Translations under genes and position numbers: made by a program
Origin: Succinivibrio dextrinosolvens DSM 3072
GTDB lineage: Bacteria > Pseudomonadota > Gammaproteobacteria > Enterobacterales > Succinivibrionaceae
Assembly (NCBI RefSeq): GCF_900167015.1
Contig: NZ_FUXX01000018.1
Coordinates: forward strand, 1-48,219
Reading direction: 5' to 3'
Length of the DNA: 48,219 nucleotides
Shown here: positions 16,770 to 26,183 of the stretch, one piece after another
Layout: each line of letters opens with the position of its first letter
Position numbering within the stretch: the first letter of the stretch is position 1
The notes under the pieces: generated by a model
Told to the model about the DNA's origin: nothing
The model's input: only the letters and a program-made list of their open reading frames with translations
The model's database searches: none

Positions 16770-17897
16770 ATGATTGATAAGTATTACTTTTCATTTTTTG
16801 AAAAATGTGCGAATACCTCTATTGTAATTATGCTTTTTGTGCATATTTTTGAGTGTTCCACCTTTTGTTTAAGCTTTAGTACAGCATCATTTGATTTGTT
16901 GCTATTAATTTCTAGAGTCGTAATGGTTTTATCATTTTTGAGCATTGAATATCTCAGTGGTTTTAAAACAAAACGATTAGCTTGTTTTATTATTTTTATT
17001 GTTTTGTCTGTTTTATTTCATTTATATGCTGACACATGGAATTTGTTTGATTTCTTTTTCCTGCCATTGTTTTTTTCTAATTATTTTTCATATAATAAAT
17101 TGATAAATATCATTTTTTATACTTTTGTTGTTTCAATTCTGTGTGTTATTTTTCTCTTCTCTATTAAGTTAATTCCAACCGCTAATTATCATAGAGGTTT
17201 TATTTTAAGACGTAGTTTGGGGTTCGGTCATCCTAATACTTTGGGCCTAATGTTAATGCTTGTTTCGATGGTGTTAGTGTTAAAAGCCCGGATGATATCA
17301 TTTTGCATAAAGTTGCTATTGTTCTTTTTTGCTATTTTTATTTTTGTAATTCCTAATTCATATACGTCAGGAATTCTCGTTTTATTGTTACTTCTTTTAG
17401 TGTGTTTTATTGAGAACTTTGAAAAGAGTTTAAGAAAAGTTAACAATGATGCAACTTTTCTGTTATTTGTATTATTCCTGATAGCTTTAATTTCACTTGT
17501 TTATCTAGTTGCGTTTACAAATATTTTTAGAGACCTTTTTGTTAGCTTACCTGGTTCATCATGGGCTCGATTTGAATTAGGAAGAGATGCTTTTTATAAA
17601 TATGGACTCTCTTTATGGGCACAAAACATTCCGATTTCTGACGATCCTGCTCATTATCTTATTATTGATTGTACCTATTTTAATATTCCGATTGTTAAAG
17701 GAATAATTCCATTTTTTGTATATATGGGGGTGTATATTTTTTCAGTAAGAGATTGTATTAAATATCAAAATGTTAGATTATTTATTATTCAATGTATTGT
17801 ACTCATTTATGGAATCTCGGAAAATTTTCTTTATTATCCTATCTTTATGTTCATATTTTTGGTTAATAAAAATAGTAATCAGGAAAAATATTCATAG
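16770..17897 (+). CDS. O-antigen/polysaccharide polymerase-like membrane protein (Wzy)
   Basis: This 375-residue protein is almost entirely hydrophobic, with about ten predicted membrane helices. The segment GFGHPNTLGLMLMLVSMV at about residues 150-170 is typical of Wzy-type polymerases. A long periplasmic loop follows (about residues 255-300, with SSWARFELGRDAFYK). Wzy links lipid-carried repeat units into long chains in the periplasm. Wzy proteins diverge so far that the call rests on topology, the GHPNTLG-like motif and location. It is strongly AT-rich, like its neighbours. Confidence 0.72.
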   Translation: MIDKYYFSFFEKCANTSIVIMLFVHIFECSTFCLSFSTASFDLLLLISRVVMVLSFLSIEYLSGFKTKRLACFIIFIVLSVLFHLYADTWNLFDFFFLPLFFSNYFSYNKLINIIFYTFVVSILCVIFLFSIKLIPTANYHRGFILRRSLGFGHPNTLGLMLMLVSMVLVLKARMISFCIKLLLFFFAIFIFVIPNSYTSGILVLLLLLLVCFIENFEKSLRKVNNDATFLLFVLFLIALISLVYLVAFTNIFRDLFVSLPGSSWARFELGRDAFYKYGLSLWAQNIPISDDPAHYLIIDCTYFNIPIVKGIIPFFVYMGVYIFSVRDCIKYQNVRLFIIQCIVLIYGISENFLYYPIFMFIFLVNKNSNQEKYS

Positions 17898-18382
17898 CGT
17901 ATAAAATAAAAGATGATTCTGTTAATTAGTGAATTTCTCTTTAATGATAGCTGTTAACAAGCGTTATGTTATTTTATATTTAGTTTTTGTATCAGCAATC
18001 AACAATGCGGATATTTCAAACTAACAAAAGAGTTTAACTATTTTTGAGTGGTAATCTATAAGGGCTGTTTTAATTAATTATTTTTATAAGGTCAAATTGA
18101 ATATATTTATAACTTGAAATTATATTATTTATGCTATCCTTCTCTGATTACAGGCCTCTTAAAGAGGAATAGAAGCTATATTCTTAATCAATAAGTTATT
18201 GTACAAAAATCTTTTAAGTTATCCTTTTTCTGCTAATCACTTTTTATTAATGTGTTTTTAGTGAATAATTATTCTTGACAGGAAATGTAATTTTGTTTTA
18301 ATTACTTTATCTTATTATCTGGTTTAACCTGAATTGTCAGATTTTTTTTCATATTACTCTATTCTTTATTGTGTTACTTTGA
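17898..18382. other. 485-bp gap without a gene
   Basis: This very AT-rich stretch has stops in all frames and no recognisable RNA, repeat or clear terminator. A short CCTCTT/AAGAGG inverted repeat near 18150 is too small to interpret. It separates the Wzy-like gene from the run of glycosyltransferases and may contain their promoter. Confidence 0.5.
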
Positions 18383-19483
18383 ATGCGTTACTCAAAAATA
18401 ACTTTTGTTTGTCCTTGCTATAATCACGAAAAATATGTTTTATTTTTTTTGAAAAGTTTGATTGAACAGACTGAGAATAATTGGGAACTAATTATAATTG
18501 ATGATTTTTCCTCTGATAAAAGCGTAGAGCTTATTAATTCAATACAGGATAAAAGGATTACTCTATTAAAAAATTCTTTTAATATGGGAATCAATGCTAA
18601 TGTTTCTCGTGGTATAAGCCTTGCTAAAACAGATATTATTTCATTTGTTGCTTCAGATGATATTCTTCTCCCTAATTATGTAGAGACTGTTTTAGATGTT
18701 TTCAATAATACTGATGTTGATGTTTGTTATTCTCCGTTGAAACATATCGATCAGAATGGAAATATGATAAAGTCTGAGAATTCTCTTCCGTATTCTTGTA
18801 CTGAATTTCAAATTCTTGAAGGTATGTTTTTGCAAGGTAATTTGTTACCCTCTCCTGGTATGGCTTTTAAGAAAAGTGTATTCCTTCCTTATTTACCTTT
18901 AGACATAAGTATGCTCCAGTATTCAGACTATCAGATGCATTTGTATGTTTTGATTTTTCATAAAATAAAAATGTTGAGAAATGCTATTGTCTTGTATCGT
19001 GTTACCGGAAATAGTACTAGTAGTCGTTCAAAAGCAGTTATTTTAAGAGAAAAAATTGAAACCAAAAAGTTGATGGATACTTTTGTTCGTCTCTTTAGTA
19101 ATAATTTAGAACTTTTTTATGAAGTTTTTGGAAATAATCCCGTGGTTGTTGGAAATAATGTTACTACGGAAACAATTAATTATTGGCTAGGAAGAATTGC
19201 TTTATCATCAAGCAATAAGGAAAGACAGGATTGGGGACTTTCAATTATTATGGATTTTATTGCTCAAGAAGAAAATTTAAAACTTCTGCATTCTCTTTAT
19301 AACTTTTCTTTTAAAGATTATTTAAAATTATCTGAAAACGTTTTATCTAAGAGCCCCCTTTCTGACGAAGAAAAAAAAATAAAAAAATATAAATCCAAAC
19401 TTAAAAGGTTACAATTTACTTTCTTTTGTTTTGTGATTATTTTTTTTATTCTATATTTTTTTTATATATTAAATTATGCGTGA
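18383..19483 (+). CDS. Family 2 glycosyltransferase with a C-terminal membrane anchor
   Basis: This 366-residue protein has a GT-A fold N terminus: FVCPCYNHEKYVLFFLKSLIEQ, then IIIDDFSSD for nucleotide binding, and ASDDILLP as the metal-binding DxD-type motif at about residues 95-102. A charged linker (about 325-345) leads to a single hydrophobic helix at the C terminus (about 346-366), so the enzyme is probably anchored to the inner membrane by its tail. It would transfer a sugar from a nucleotide donor to the growing lipid-linked repeat unit. Donor and acceptor are unknown. The next glycosyltransferase begins 21 bp later. Confidence 0.85.
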   Translation: MRYSKITFVCPCYNHEKYVLFFLKSLIEQTENNWELIIIDDFSSDKSVELINSIQDKRITLLKNSFNMGINANVSRGISLAKTDIISFVASDDILLPNYVETVLDVFNNTDVDVCYSPLKHIDQNGNMIKSENSLPYSCTEFQILEGMFLQGNLLPSPGMAFKKSVFLPYLPLDISMLQYSDYQMHLYVLIFHKIKMLRNAIVLYRVTGNSTSSRSKAVILREKIETKKLMDTFVRLFSNNLELFYEVFGNNPVVVGNNVTTETINYWLGRIALSSSNKERQDWGLSIIMDFIAQEENLKLLHSLYNFSFKDYLKLSENVLSKSPLSDEEKKIKKYKSKLKRLQFTFFCFVIIFFILYFFYILNYA

Positions 19484-19504
19484 TTTGTAAAGGAAAAATT
19501 CTGA

Positions 19505-20521
19505 ATGATCAAATTTTCAATTATTATGGCAGCCTATAACGCAGAATGTTTTATTGAGAAGGCAATAAAAAGTGTTTTGTCTCAATCATATAGTAATTGG
19601 GAACTTGTAATAGTTGATGACGGTTCTACAGATAGAACTGCTGAAATTATTGACTATTATGCAAATCTTGATAATAGAATTGTAGTTAGACATGTTAAGC
19701 ATAAGGGAACAGCTTCTCATGCAAGAAACTGTGCACTTGATGTTGTTTCTGGAGATTATATTCAGATTTTAGATGCTGATGATTTGTTCCAGAATGATCT
19801 TTTAGATAAATATTCTAATAAATTAAATCAGGAGCAGGTTGATATATTGGCTCCTGATTTAATATATTTTTCTGACAACAAAACAGATAATGTCATTTGG
19901 AAAATAGTCCCTCCTCAAAATAACTATAAACAGTATATAAGTGGAGGAGAGCTTTCTTTTGATTTATCTTTAGATTGGCAATTACACGGTTTCTTTGCTG
20001 TTAAACGTTCTCTTATTGATGAAATAAAATATGACACTAACGCATTAAACGGAGATGAATTTACTACTAGAAAACTATTTTATTATTCTAATAAAGTTGG
20101 TTTTGTTGAATCTGTTTATTTTTATAGACAAAACTTAAGTAGCACGACAAAAAATATTAATAATGAATTAAAAATGTACGAATGTCTCATTACTAGTTTT
20201 AATTTATATAAATTTACCCTTGAGAATAACATGAGTAAAAAAATTCTGAAAAAGAGTAAGAAAATGCTTGTTACATCTTTTTGGGGCTTTGCAAGAAAAC
20301 TCTACGAATACAATGGAAACAAATATTCCGATGGTTTTATTCGTGCAGAGTCGATATTAAAAAATACTTTTCAAATAATACCTTTTTCATTTTGGAATTT
20401 GTTTCATTTTAAGAAAAGAGTATTTATGTACTTAAGTTTCAATAACTATAATATCTTTAGGTTTGAGTTAATATTTCTTTCTTATTTATCAAAAAAACTA
20501 AATAAAAGATTCTTGGAATAG
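19505..20521 (+). CDS. Family 2 glycosyltransferase
   Basis: This 338-residue GT-A enzyme has the classical family 2 motifs: FSIIMAAYNAECFIEKAIKS at the start, VIVDDGSTDRTAE at about residues 36-48, and QILDADDLFQ with the DxD-type metal site at about residue 90. The C-terminal third is basic and aromatic and probably associates with the membrane. It lies 21 bp after the preceding glycosyltransferase and is likely cotranscribed with it. The sugar is unknown. Confidence 0.88.
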   Translation: MIKFSIIMAAYNAECFIEKAIKSVLSQSYSNWELVIVDDGSTDRTAEIIDYYANLDNRIVVRHVKHKGTASHARNCALDVVSGDYIQILDADDLFQNDLLDKYSNKLNQEQVDILAPDLIYFSDNKTDNVIWKIVPPQNNYKQYISGGELSFDLSLDWQLHGFFAVKRSLIDEIKYDTNALNGDEFTTRKLFYYSNKVGFVESVYFYRQNLSSTTKNINNELKMYECLITSFNLYKFTLENNMSKKILKKSKKMLVTSFWGFARKLYEYNGNKYSDGFIRAESILKNTFQIIPFSFWNLFHFKKRVFMYLSFNNYNIFRFELIFLSYLSKKLNKRFLE

Positions 20522-20902
20522 ATGTTATTTTGTCAATTTCTGGATGACAGTTCTGATTATTTATTTGTCAAAATAATGTATAAGTATGGAATTTACTGAG
20601 AATAATATAGATATATTCTCGGTATATTTTTTAACAGCAGTTGTTCTATTTGTGCCAGATTGATTTTTATCTCTATTTTCATTTTCTATAGCTCTTATTT
20701 TATGTTTAAGAATTATATTAGATTCAAAAGTTTTTAATGTTTAATCTGTGTTCAAGTCAAATAATCCTTAGTGAATCTTCAAACTAATGAAAAAACAAAT
20801 AATTGACTGTAGACTTAAAATAATTCTCCTTTTAATCATTTAATCATGAGCTCTTTTTTATTAGTATATTAGTAAAAGTTTTGTGTTCAATTGGAATATA
20901 TT
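20522..20902. other. Gap with a possible gene remnant
   Basis: No intact gene is present. From an ATG at 20586 one frame stays open to a stop at 20742 except for a single TGA at 20661. It would read a hydrophobic stretch (FLTAVVLFVPD, stop, FLSLFSFSIALILCL), like a membrane helix pair with a Trp-to-stop change. This could be a remnant of a lost membrane gene or chance in AT-rich DNA. Confidence 0.25.
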
Positions 20903-22075
20903 GTGAATAAAAAAATTCTATTGGTAAGTCATGAATTGTCTTTAACTGGAGCACCTCTTGTTTTACTTAGAGTTGCAACTATATTAAGAAAAAAAGGTTT
21001 TTTGATAGATCTTTTTTCATATAAGTTTGGTGCTTTGAAATCTAATTTCGAAGATTTAGGAATACAGGTTGCAGAGATTAGAGACAGAAGTAGATTTTTA
21101 ATTCAAATTTCACGAAAACAACTCTCCTCATACGCTTTGATCATTTGTAATACTGTAATGACATACAAGGCTGTAGATGTTTTTCAACGATATAACATTC
21201 CTGTTATTTGGTACATTCACGAATCATCAATATTTTTAGAGAAATTGATTGATGAAAAAAGAGAAGTGGAGCCTATTTTAAGAAACTTTTATAACATTTA
21301 TACGGTTTCTGATTATACGAAAAAATGTCTAAGCAAATACAATAATAATTGTAAGGTTATTAATAATTGTGTTGAAGATTGTTTTTGTGGTTATTCCCCA
21401 AAAAATAATAAAATAAGATTTGGATTTATTGGATCGATTATCAAAGAAAAAGGTGTGAATTCTCTTATTGACGCTTTTCTTAGACTTAAAGAATGCTGTG
21501 ATAATATTTCTTTATCCATTGCAGGCAATTATGAAAATGAATTCGGATTGAAATTAAAGACTGCTATAAGTGATAAAAAAGAAATAAAATGGCTTGGTCC
21601 TGTAAAAGATAGAGCAAAGGATGAATTTTTTTCTAGTATAGATATTTTGTGTGTTCCTTCTGATGAAGAGTCGTCTTCCTTAGTTCTATTTGAAGCTGCT
21701 TCAAGAGGACTTGCTGTTATTGCTACAGAAAAAAATGGAGCTTGCAGTATAATTAGAAATAGGTTGGACAGTCTTGTAATTCCATCCAATGATTGTGAAA
21801 ATTTATATAATGCAATGTTATGTCTGGTAAAAAATCCAAATAAGGTTGATTATATGAAAAAAGCAATGAGAGAGAATTATCTATCATGTGCTACTATCGA
21901 CATATTTCAACAAAATCTTTTAAAAATGGTAAATGATAATATTGATAATCTCCCTGTGGTTAGCAATCCTCTGTATCTAGAAAGATTTAAAATATTCCAA
22001 CAAATAAGAACATCTTCAGGCTTTAGAGATTATTATTTTTGTGAAAAAAAATTTTTTTCAATTAAATTAAAGTAG
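20903..22075 (+). CDS. Family 4 glycosyltransferase
   Basis: This GT-B fold enzyme of about 390 residues begins KKILLVSHELSLTGAPLVLLR, a typical family 4 start with the Ser/Gly-rich acceptor loop. Its C-terminal half carries the donor-binding motif: FGFIGSIIKEKGVNSLIDAF, WLGPVKDRAKDEFFSSIDILCVPS, and E-x7-E (ESSSLVLFEAASRG). The GTG at 20903 is chosen because GGAA lies 7-8 bases upstream and the beta strand then starts at once. A TTG at 20891 is possible. It retains the donor with its anomeric configuration, but the sugar cannot be told. Confidence 0.86.
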   Translation: MNKKILLVSHELSLTGAPLVLLRVATILRKKGFLIDLFSYKFGALKSNFEDLGIQVAEIRDRSRFLIQISRKQLSSYALIICNTVMTYKAVDVFQRYNIPVIWYIHESSIFLEKLIDEKREVEPILRNFYNIYTVSDYTKKCLSKYNNNCKVINNCVEDCFCGYSPKNNKIRFGFIGSIIKEKGVNSLIDAFLRLKECCDNISLSIAGNYENEFGLKLKTAISDKKEIKWLGPVKDRAKDEFFSSIDILCVPSDEESSSLVLFEAASRGLAVIATEKNGACSIIRNRLDSLVIPSNDCENLYNAMLCLVKNPNKVDYMKKAMRENYLSCATIDIFQQNLLKMVNDNIDNLPVVSNPLYLERFKIFQQIRTSSGFRDYYFCEKKFFSIKLK

Positions 22076-22225
22076 TTAAGTCTTGTCTATATTTCAATAT
22101 AATTTTTATTTATAAAGGGAATACAATTTAGTCTATTAATCGTTAGAGAATGTTTCCTTTGCGTGCTAATGGAGCTTATTTTCAACCTATTTTTTTTGGG
22201 TATTTTTGTGGGATGTTGAGTTTAT

Positions 22226-23143
22226 ATGTCAGAAAAAGTGTTGGTCGTTGTACATATATTTTACCCTATATTATGGAGGCAAATAAAACACTGTATTTCT
22301 AATCTAGATAAACTTTATATAGATTACGATCTGGTTGTATCTATTCCTCAAGAGCTCAATTCTTTTTCAAAAAATATATATACATTTAATAATAGGGCTG
22401 TTGTTATAGTATCGGAAAATGTCGGATATGATATCTGGCCATTTATAAAAGTGTTAAATAATGTTGAGCTTGATAATTACGATTATATTATTAAGCTTCA
22501 CACAAAAAGGGGCAAAGGATTTGAAGTAAGTTCAATTCGAAATAAATATTATTTTATGGGGAGTTCATGGCGAAATTTACTTATTTCTTTCATTAGTAAT
22601 AAATGTAATCTAAAAAAAACTTTTTTAGCTTTTGAAAATGATCCATTATTGGGTATGGTTAATAATGGAAAGCTCATTGATGTAAACGAGATTTCTTGTA
22701 AAGATGAGCATTTTTCGTTTTGTGCCAAAAAGGCGATTGAGTGTGTGAATAGGCTCATAAAATATGATTCTGAGTTTGTCGAGTTTGTTGCTGGCAGTAT
22801 GTTTATTTGTAGGGCAAAACTTTTTAAACCTTTACAATCTTTTAATTTTCAGTTAAAAGACTTTTCGAGCGCAAATCGTGATGAAATTGACGATTTAGCA
22901 CATGTATTAGAACGAGTTTTCGGTGGAATAATATCAGCACAAGGATATAAAATTTCTGATCCGTATAGCACTCTTACTGATAATGTCTTGTTTTTCTTTT
23001 ATTCTCAATTTTGTAGGTTTTTATCATTAAGAGCAGTAAAGAAGATAATTCGCTTCATTTTTAGAGTTGATGGCTGTTATAACGAGGATAAGATTATTAG
23101 AATCTTTAAGATTAAGGTTTTTAAAATAAAAAAAAGATTATAA
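22226..23143 (+). CDS. RgpF-family (rhamnan synthesis protein F) protein
   Basis: This 305-residue protein has the signature of the RgpF family (Pfam RgpF): VVVHIFYPILWRQIKHCI at the start, VSENVGYDIWPFIKVL at about residues 70-86, and YDYIIKLHTKRGKG at about 95-108. VAGSMFICRAKLFKPL follows further on. Members are found in rhamnose-rich polysaccharide loci of Gram-positive bacteria and in many Gram-negative O-antigen loci, where they act as glycosyltransferases. The presence of rmlC and rmlB in the same locus is consistent with a 6-deoxyhexose substrate, but that is inference. The C terminus is basic and may contact the membrane. Confidence 0.82.
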   Translation: MSEKVLVVVHIFYPILWRQIKHCISNLDKLYIDYDLVVSIPQELNSFSKNIYTFNNRAVVIVSENVGYDIWPFIKVLNNVELDNYDYIIKLHTKRGKGFEVSSIRNKYYFMGSSWRNLLISFISNKCNLKKTFLAFENDPLLGMVNNGKLIDVNEISCKDEHFSFCAKKAIECVNRLIKYDSEFVEFVAGSMFICRAKLFKPLQSFNFQLKDFSSANRDEIDDLAHVLERVFGGIISAQGYKISDPYSTLTDNVLFFFYSQFCRFLSLRAVKKIIRFIFRVDGCYNEDKIIRIFKIKVFKIKKRL

Positions 23144-23331
23144 TTTATATTAACAAAGTATTGCTTTGAGCTATTATAGGATTGTTTTGGTCTATCTGTG
23201 ATAACTTTTTTAGGCAAGTACATGTTAAACTAATTGTGTTGCAAGAAAATTTCATATTCTGTATTCGTTTCTCTTTAGCTTTTTTTCTGCAGAATATGAT
23301 TTAAGTAAAGTATTTGCAGATGAGATTGTAA

Positions 23332-24198
23332 ATGTTACCCAAAATAAGTGTAATTGTTCTTAGCTATAACTATGAGACTTACATTAAAGATAATCTTCAA
23401 AGCTTATTGAATCAAACTGATACCGATTTTGAAGTTGTTGTTGTTGACGATGGTTCAAATGATAGTTCTTGTGATGTAATAAATTCTGTAATTTCCCAAA
23501 ATAAAACTTCAGTAAAGATTAGTTTTTATTGCCATGAAAATCATCAGAATAAGGGCATAATAGAATCTTATAAATTAGCTTTGTCAAAATGTAACTTTGA
23601 TTATGTTGCTTTTTGCGAATCTGATGATTACTGGCATCCGGATTATATTAGGAATTTAAAATCTACTATCGAAGAATCTAAATCTTCTTTTATTGCCTGT
23701 AAAATTAGTTGTGTAAATCAGTCTTCTAATGAAAAATACGATGAGTTTGTAGAGCATTGTAATAAAAGATTGGCAAAAATATCTTCATCTAATCAAAATG
23801 TTTTTAGATATCTGCTACGAGGAAATACTATTCCAACTTTTTCAGCTGTTTGTGTAAGAAAAAAAGTGCTTTTAGAATGCGATTTTAATACTTTTTACCC
23901 TCCATATTTAGATCTCTGGTTATGGCGACAGATTGGAATAGAGCATAAGATTGCTTTTAGTACAGGTTCAGTTTGTTACTGGAGAAAACATGATTTATCA
24001 TATGATATGATTAGTCATTTATCCGAACTTCAGGCTTTTTTTATTGCTAACAATGAATTGTTAATGAATAAATATTCAAAATGTAAGTTTACTAATTTCT
24101 TATTTAGATTTATTAGAAAGCATTTTTCTCAGAAAATATACCTTAAATGTCAGAACAGAGTTTTAAGTCGCATAAATAAAAGGATTTTAAATAATTAA
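23332..24198 (+). CDS. Family 2 glycosyltransferase
   Basis: This 288-residue GT-A enzyme shows ISVIVLSYNYETYIKDNLQSLLNQ, VVVDDGSNDSS and CESDDYWHPDY (DxD-type metal site, about residue 98). The region PYLDLWLWRQIGIEHKIAF followed by RKHDLSYD is the usual acceptor-side segment of these enzymes. Its stop overlaps the start of the next gene by one base (TAATG), so the two are translationally coupled and probably act on neighbouring sugars of one repeat unit. Confidence 0.88.
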   Translation: MLPKISVIVLSYNYETYIKDNLQSLLNQTDTDFEVVVVDDGSNDSSCDVINSVISQNKTSVKISFYCHENHQNKGIIESYKLALSKCNFDYVAFCESDDYWHPDYIRNLKSTIEESKSSFIACKISCVNQSSNEKYDEFVEHCNKRLAKISSSNQNVFRYLLRGNTIPTFSAVCVRKKVLLECDFNTFYPPYLDLWLWRQIGIEHKIAFSTGSVCYWRKHDLSYDMISHLSELQAFFIANNELLMNKYSKCKFTNFLFRFIRKHFSQKIYLKCQNRVLSRINKRILNN

Positions 24199-25223
24199 TG
24201 AGATGTTATATGTGTGTTGCTGTTGGCGATGATTCTAGTACAACAGAACTATATTCTGACTTACTGACAGTTGCATTAAAGTCTGCTAGGCAGAATACTT
24301 CTCTAGACCTAGTCGTTCTATATGACGGACCAAAGGAGCATCGTATTTACGATATTTTGTGCAGATATAACGTTAAAATTATTGAGCATCCTTTTTCTCA
24401 TTTTGACTGTCTAAAAAAAACATTTACCCCTGATATTCTGTTATCTAAAACAGGCAAAAGTTCAATTGATTTTAAAAAGTTATCTGGCACATTTATGCGT
24501 CTAGATATTCCGTTTATTGAAAAAGGCGAAGATTATGTTCTGTATACTGATGTAGATGTTATTTTTAATAGGGATATAAAAGATTTAGATTTATTAAATC
24601 CAAAATTAGTTGCTGCAGGGCCAGAGGTATCTCAGGACTATTATATAGGGGATATTTTTAATGCAGGTATTCTCTACATGAATGTTAAGGCAATGAGAAA
24701 AAAATGTGAAGAGATCTTTTCGTTGATGGAACAGGGAATTCCTAATAAAACTAATCTCTTTGATCAGGGGTATATCAATGAGGTTTGCGAGAATGAATTT
24801 GATTTTCTGCCTCTCGAGTATAACTGGAAGCCTTACTGGGGATTAAATGAAAATGCTTATATAATTCATTTTCATGGTATTAAGCCTGGTGGAACAGCAG
24901 ATACTTCTGGTTTCGCTGTGAATCCTTCCCTTTACGAATCTATGTTTCGTGGACACAGATATGATTTTGCTGGTTATTTGGTATATTTAAAGAATTATTT
25001 TTCTTATCTTGATAAGAATGCTGATGATTGGATTTTTAATCACGGAAAAGAAGTTTTTAAGTATATTTCAGATTCATATAAAAGAAAGATTTTTTGGAAA
25101 ATAAGAAATAAATATTATAAGTATTTGTTACTGAACTTTTTAACTTTCTCAACTAGCCATAGGTTTAGAATTAGAAAAAATGAACTGCAAAGAGAGTTAA
25201 AGAAGTTTTCTTCAGAGAATTAG
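24198..25223 (+). CDS. Family 8 glycosyltransferase
   Basis: This 341-residue protein has GT8 hallmarks: YVLYTDVDVIFNRDI with the DxD metal site at about residues 115-130, GDIFNAGILYMNVKAM at about 151-166, FDQGYINEVC, and IIHFHGIKPG as the HxxGxxKP donor-binding motif near residue 235. GT8 enzymes are retaining galactosyl-, glucosyl- or related transferases, common in lipopolysaccharide and capsule loci. Its start overlaps the preceding GT2 stop by one base. The last 60 residues are basic. The donor sugar is not predictable. Confidence 0.85.
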   Translation: MRCYMCVAVGDDSSTTELYSDLLTVALKSARQNTSLDLVVLYDGPKEHRIYDILCRYNVKIIEHPFSHFDCLKKTFTPDILLSKTGKSSIDFKKLSGTFMRLDIPFIEKGEDYVLYTDVDVIFNRDIKDLDLLNPKLVAAGPEVSQDYYIGDIFNAGILYMNVKAMRKKCEEIFSLMEQGIPNKTNLFDQGYINEVCENEFDFLPLEYNWKPYWGLNENAYIIHFHGIKPGGTADTSGFAVNPSLYESMFRGHRYDFAGYLVYLKNYFSYLDKNADDWIFNHGKEVFKYISDSYKRKIFWKIRNKYYKYLLLNFLTFSTSHRFRIRKNELQRELKKFSSEN

Positions 25224-25251
25224 TTTTCAGTTTTTTTGGTAGTAGTTTTGT

Positions 25252-26019
25252 ATGTTCTCAATTATTATTCCAACTTTACTTAAAGATACAGAAGTTCTAA
25301 ACAAGTTGTTATATCAACTTAATGAGGATAGTACGGTCGGTGAAATAATTATTATTGATAACTCCTGTTCTTCTTTCAAAACAGACTTCTCTAAAGTTAA
25401 GGTTCATGTACCAAAAGAGAACCTTTTTGTAAATCCAGCCTGGAATCTTGGTATTAAATTAAGTTCTCCTGAATTTAAGTATTTTGGAATATTAAATGAC
25501 GATATTATCTTCCAGAAGAATCTCTTTGAACAGGTTCATGCTTTTCTTGAAGAATCTTCTGAAGATGTTGGCTTAGTTGGTATTGACTGTGTTGCTAATA
25601 CATCTAAAAATCAGTTTGATTTTTATCCTGAAAATACCGTAGTTAACATTCAGGTAACATCTAAACTTGAAGGTTTTTTTGGCTCAGCATTCTTTGGAAA
25701 CAAAAAGAATTATTTTGAAATCCCCAATGAAATGAAGGTTTTTTATGGAGATCATTTCTTGTTTACGAGAAATATTCAGTCAGGACATAAGAATTACAAG
25801 ATCTGTAATATTGGCATTAAACATCTAGAATCTCTGTCATCACATAGTTCGCCTTTTATTGCTAAAATGTTTAAGAAAGACAGAAAGCTCTGCATTAAGC
25901 ATAATGGAGTAGAGCATCAGCATTTAAGTATACTTCAGAGAATCTTCTCTATAACGACTTATCATAATCATTATGTTTTCTCAATTTTAGGTTTGAAGAT
26001 GAAATTTAAAATTAACTAG
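25252..26019 (+). CDS. Glycosyltransferase-like protein, copy 1 of a duplicated pair
   Basis: This 255-residue protein has a compact GT-A-like N terminus (FSIIIPTLLKDTEVL, EIIIIDNSCSSF) and the metal-site-like ILNDDIIFQ at about residue 80, so it is probably a small inverting glycosyltransferase. The C-terminal part has GFFGSAFFGNKKNY, YGDHFLFTRN and a histidine-rich stretch (KHNGVEHQHLS). It is very similar throughout to the gene at 35177-35953: by hand I count about 36 differences over 255 aligned residues, near 86% identity. The two lie in the same orientation about 9.9 kb apart, with 29 bp between this gene and the GT8 gene before it. Confidence 0.75.
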   Translation: MFSIIIPTLLKDTEVLNKLLYQLNEDSTVGEIIIIDNSCSSFKTDFSKVKVHVPKENLFVNPAWNLGIKLSSPEFKYFGILNDDIIFQKNLFEQVHAFLEESSEDVGLVGIDCVANTSKNQFDFYPENTVVNIQVTSKLEGFFGSAFFGNKKNYFEIPNEMKVFYGDHFLFTRNIQSGHKNYKICNIGIKHLESLSSHSSPFIAKMFKKDRKLCIKHNGVEHQHLSILQRIFSITTYHNHYVFSILGLKMKFKIN

Positions 26020-26183
26020 CTTAAGTACCGTACGTTGATTGTATGCTGATTTTACAGAACAGAATAATCTTAAATGTGAATGAGCAATTTTTTACCTCTA
26101 TAACTTACATTTGTCATTTTGCCGTCTGTTTACTTCGGTGTTAGTTATTTATTGATATATTTATTATTTGGAATGAGTGTAAT

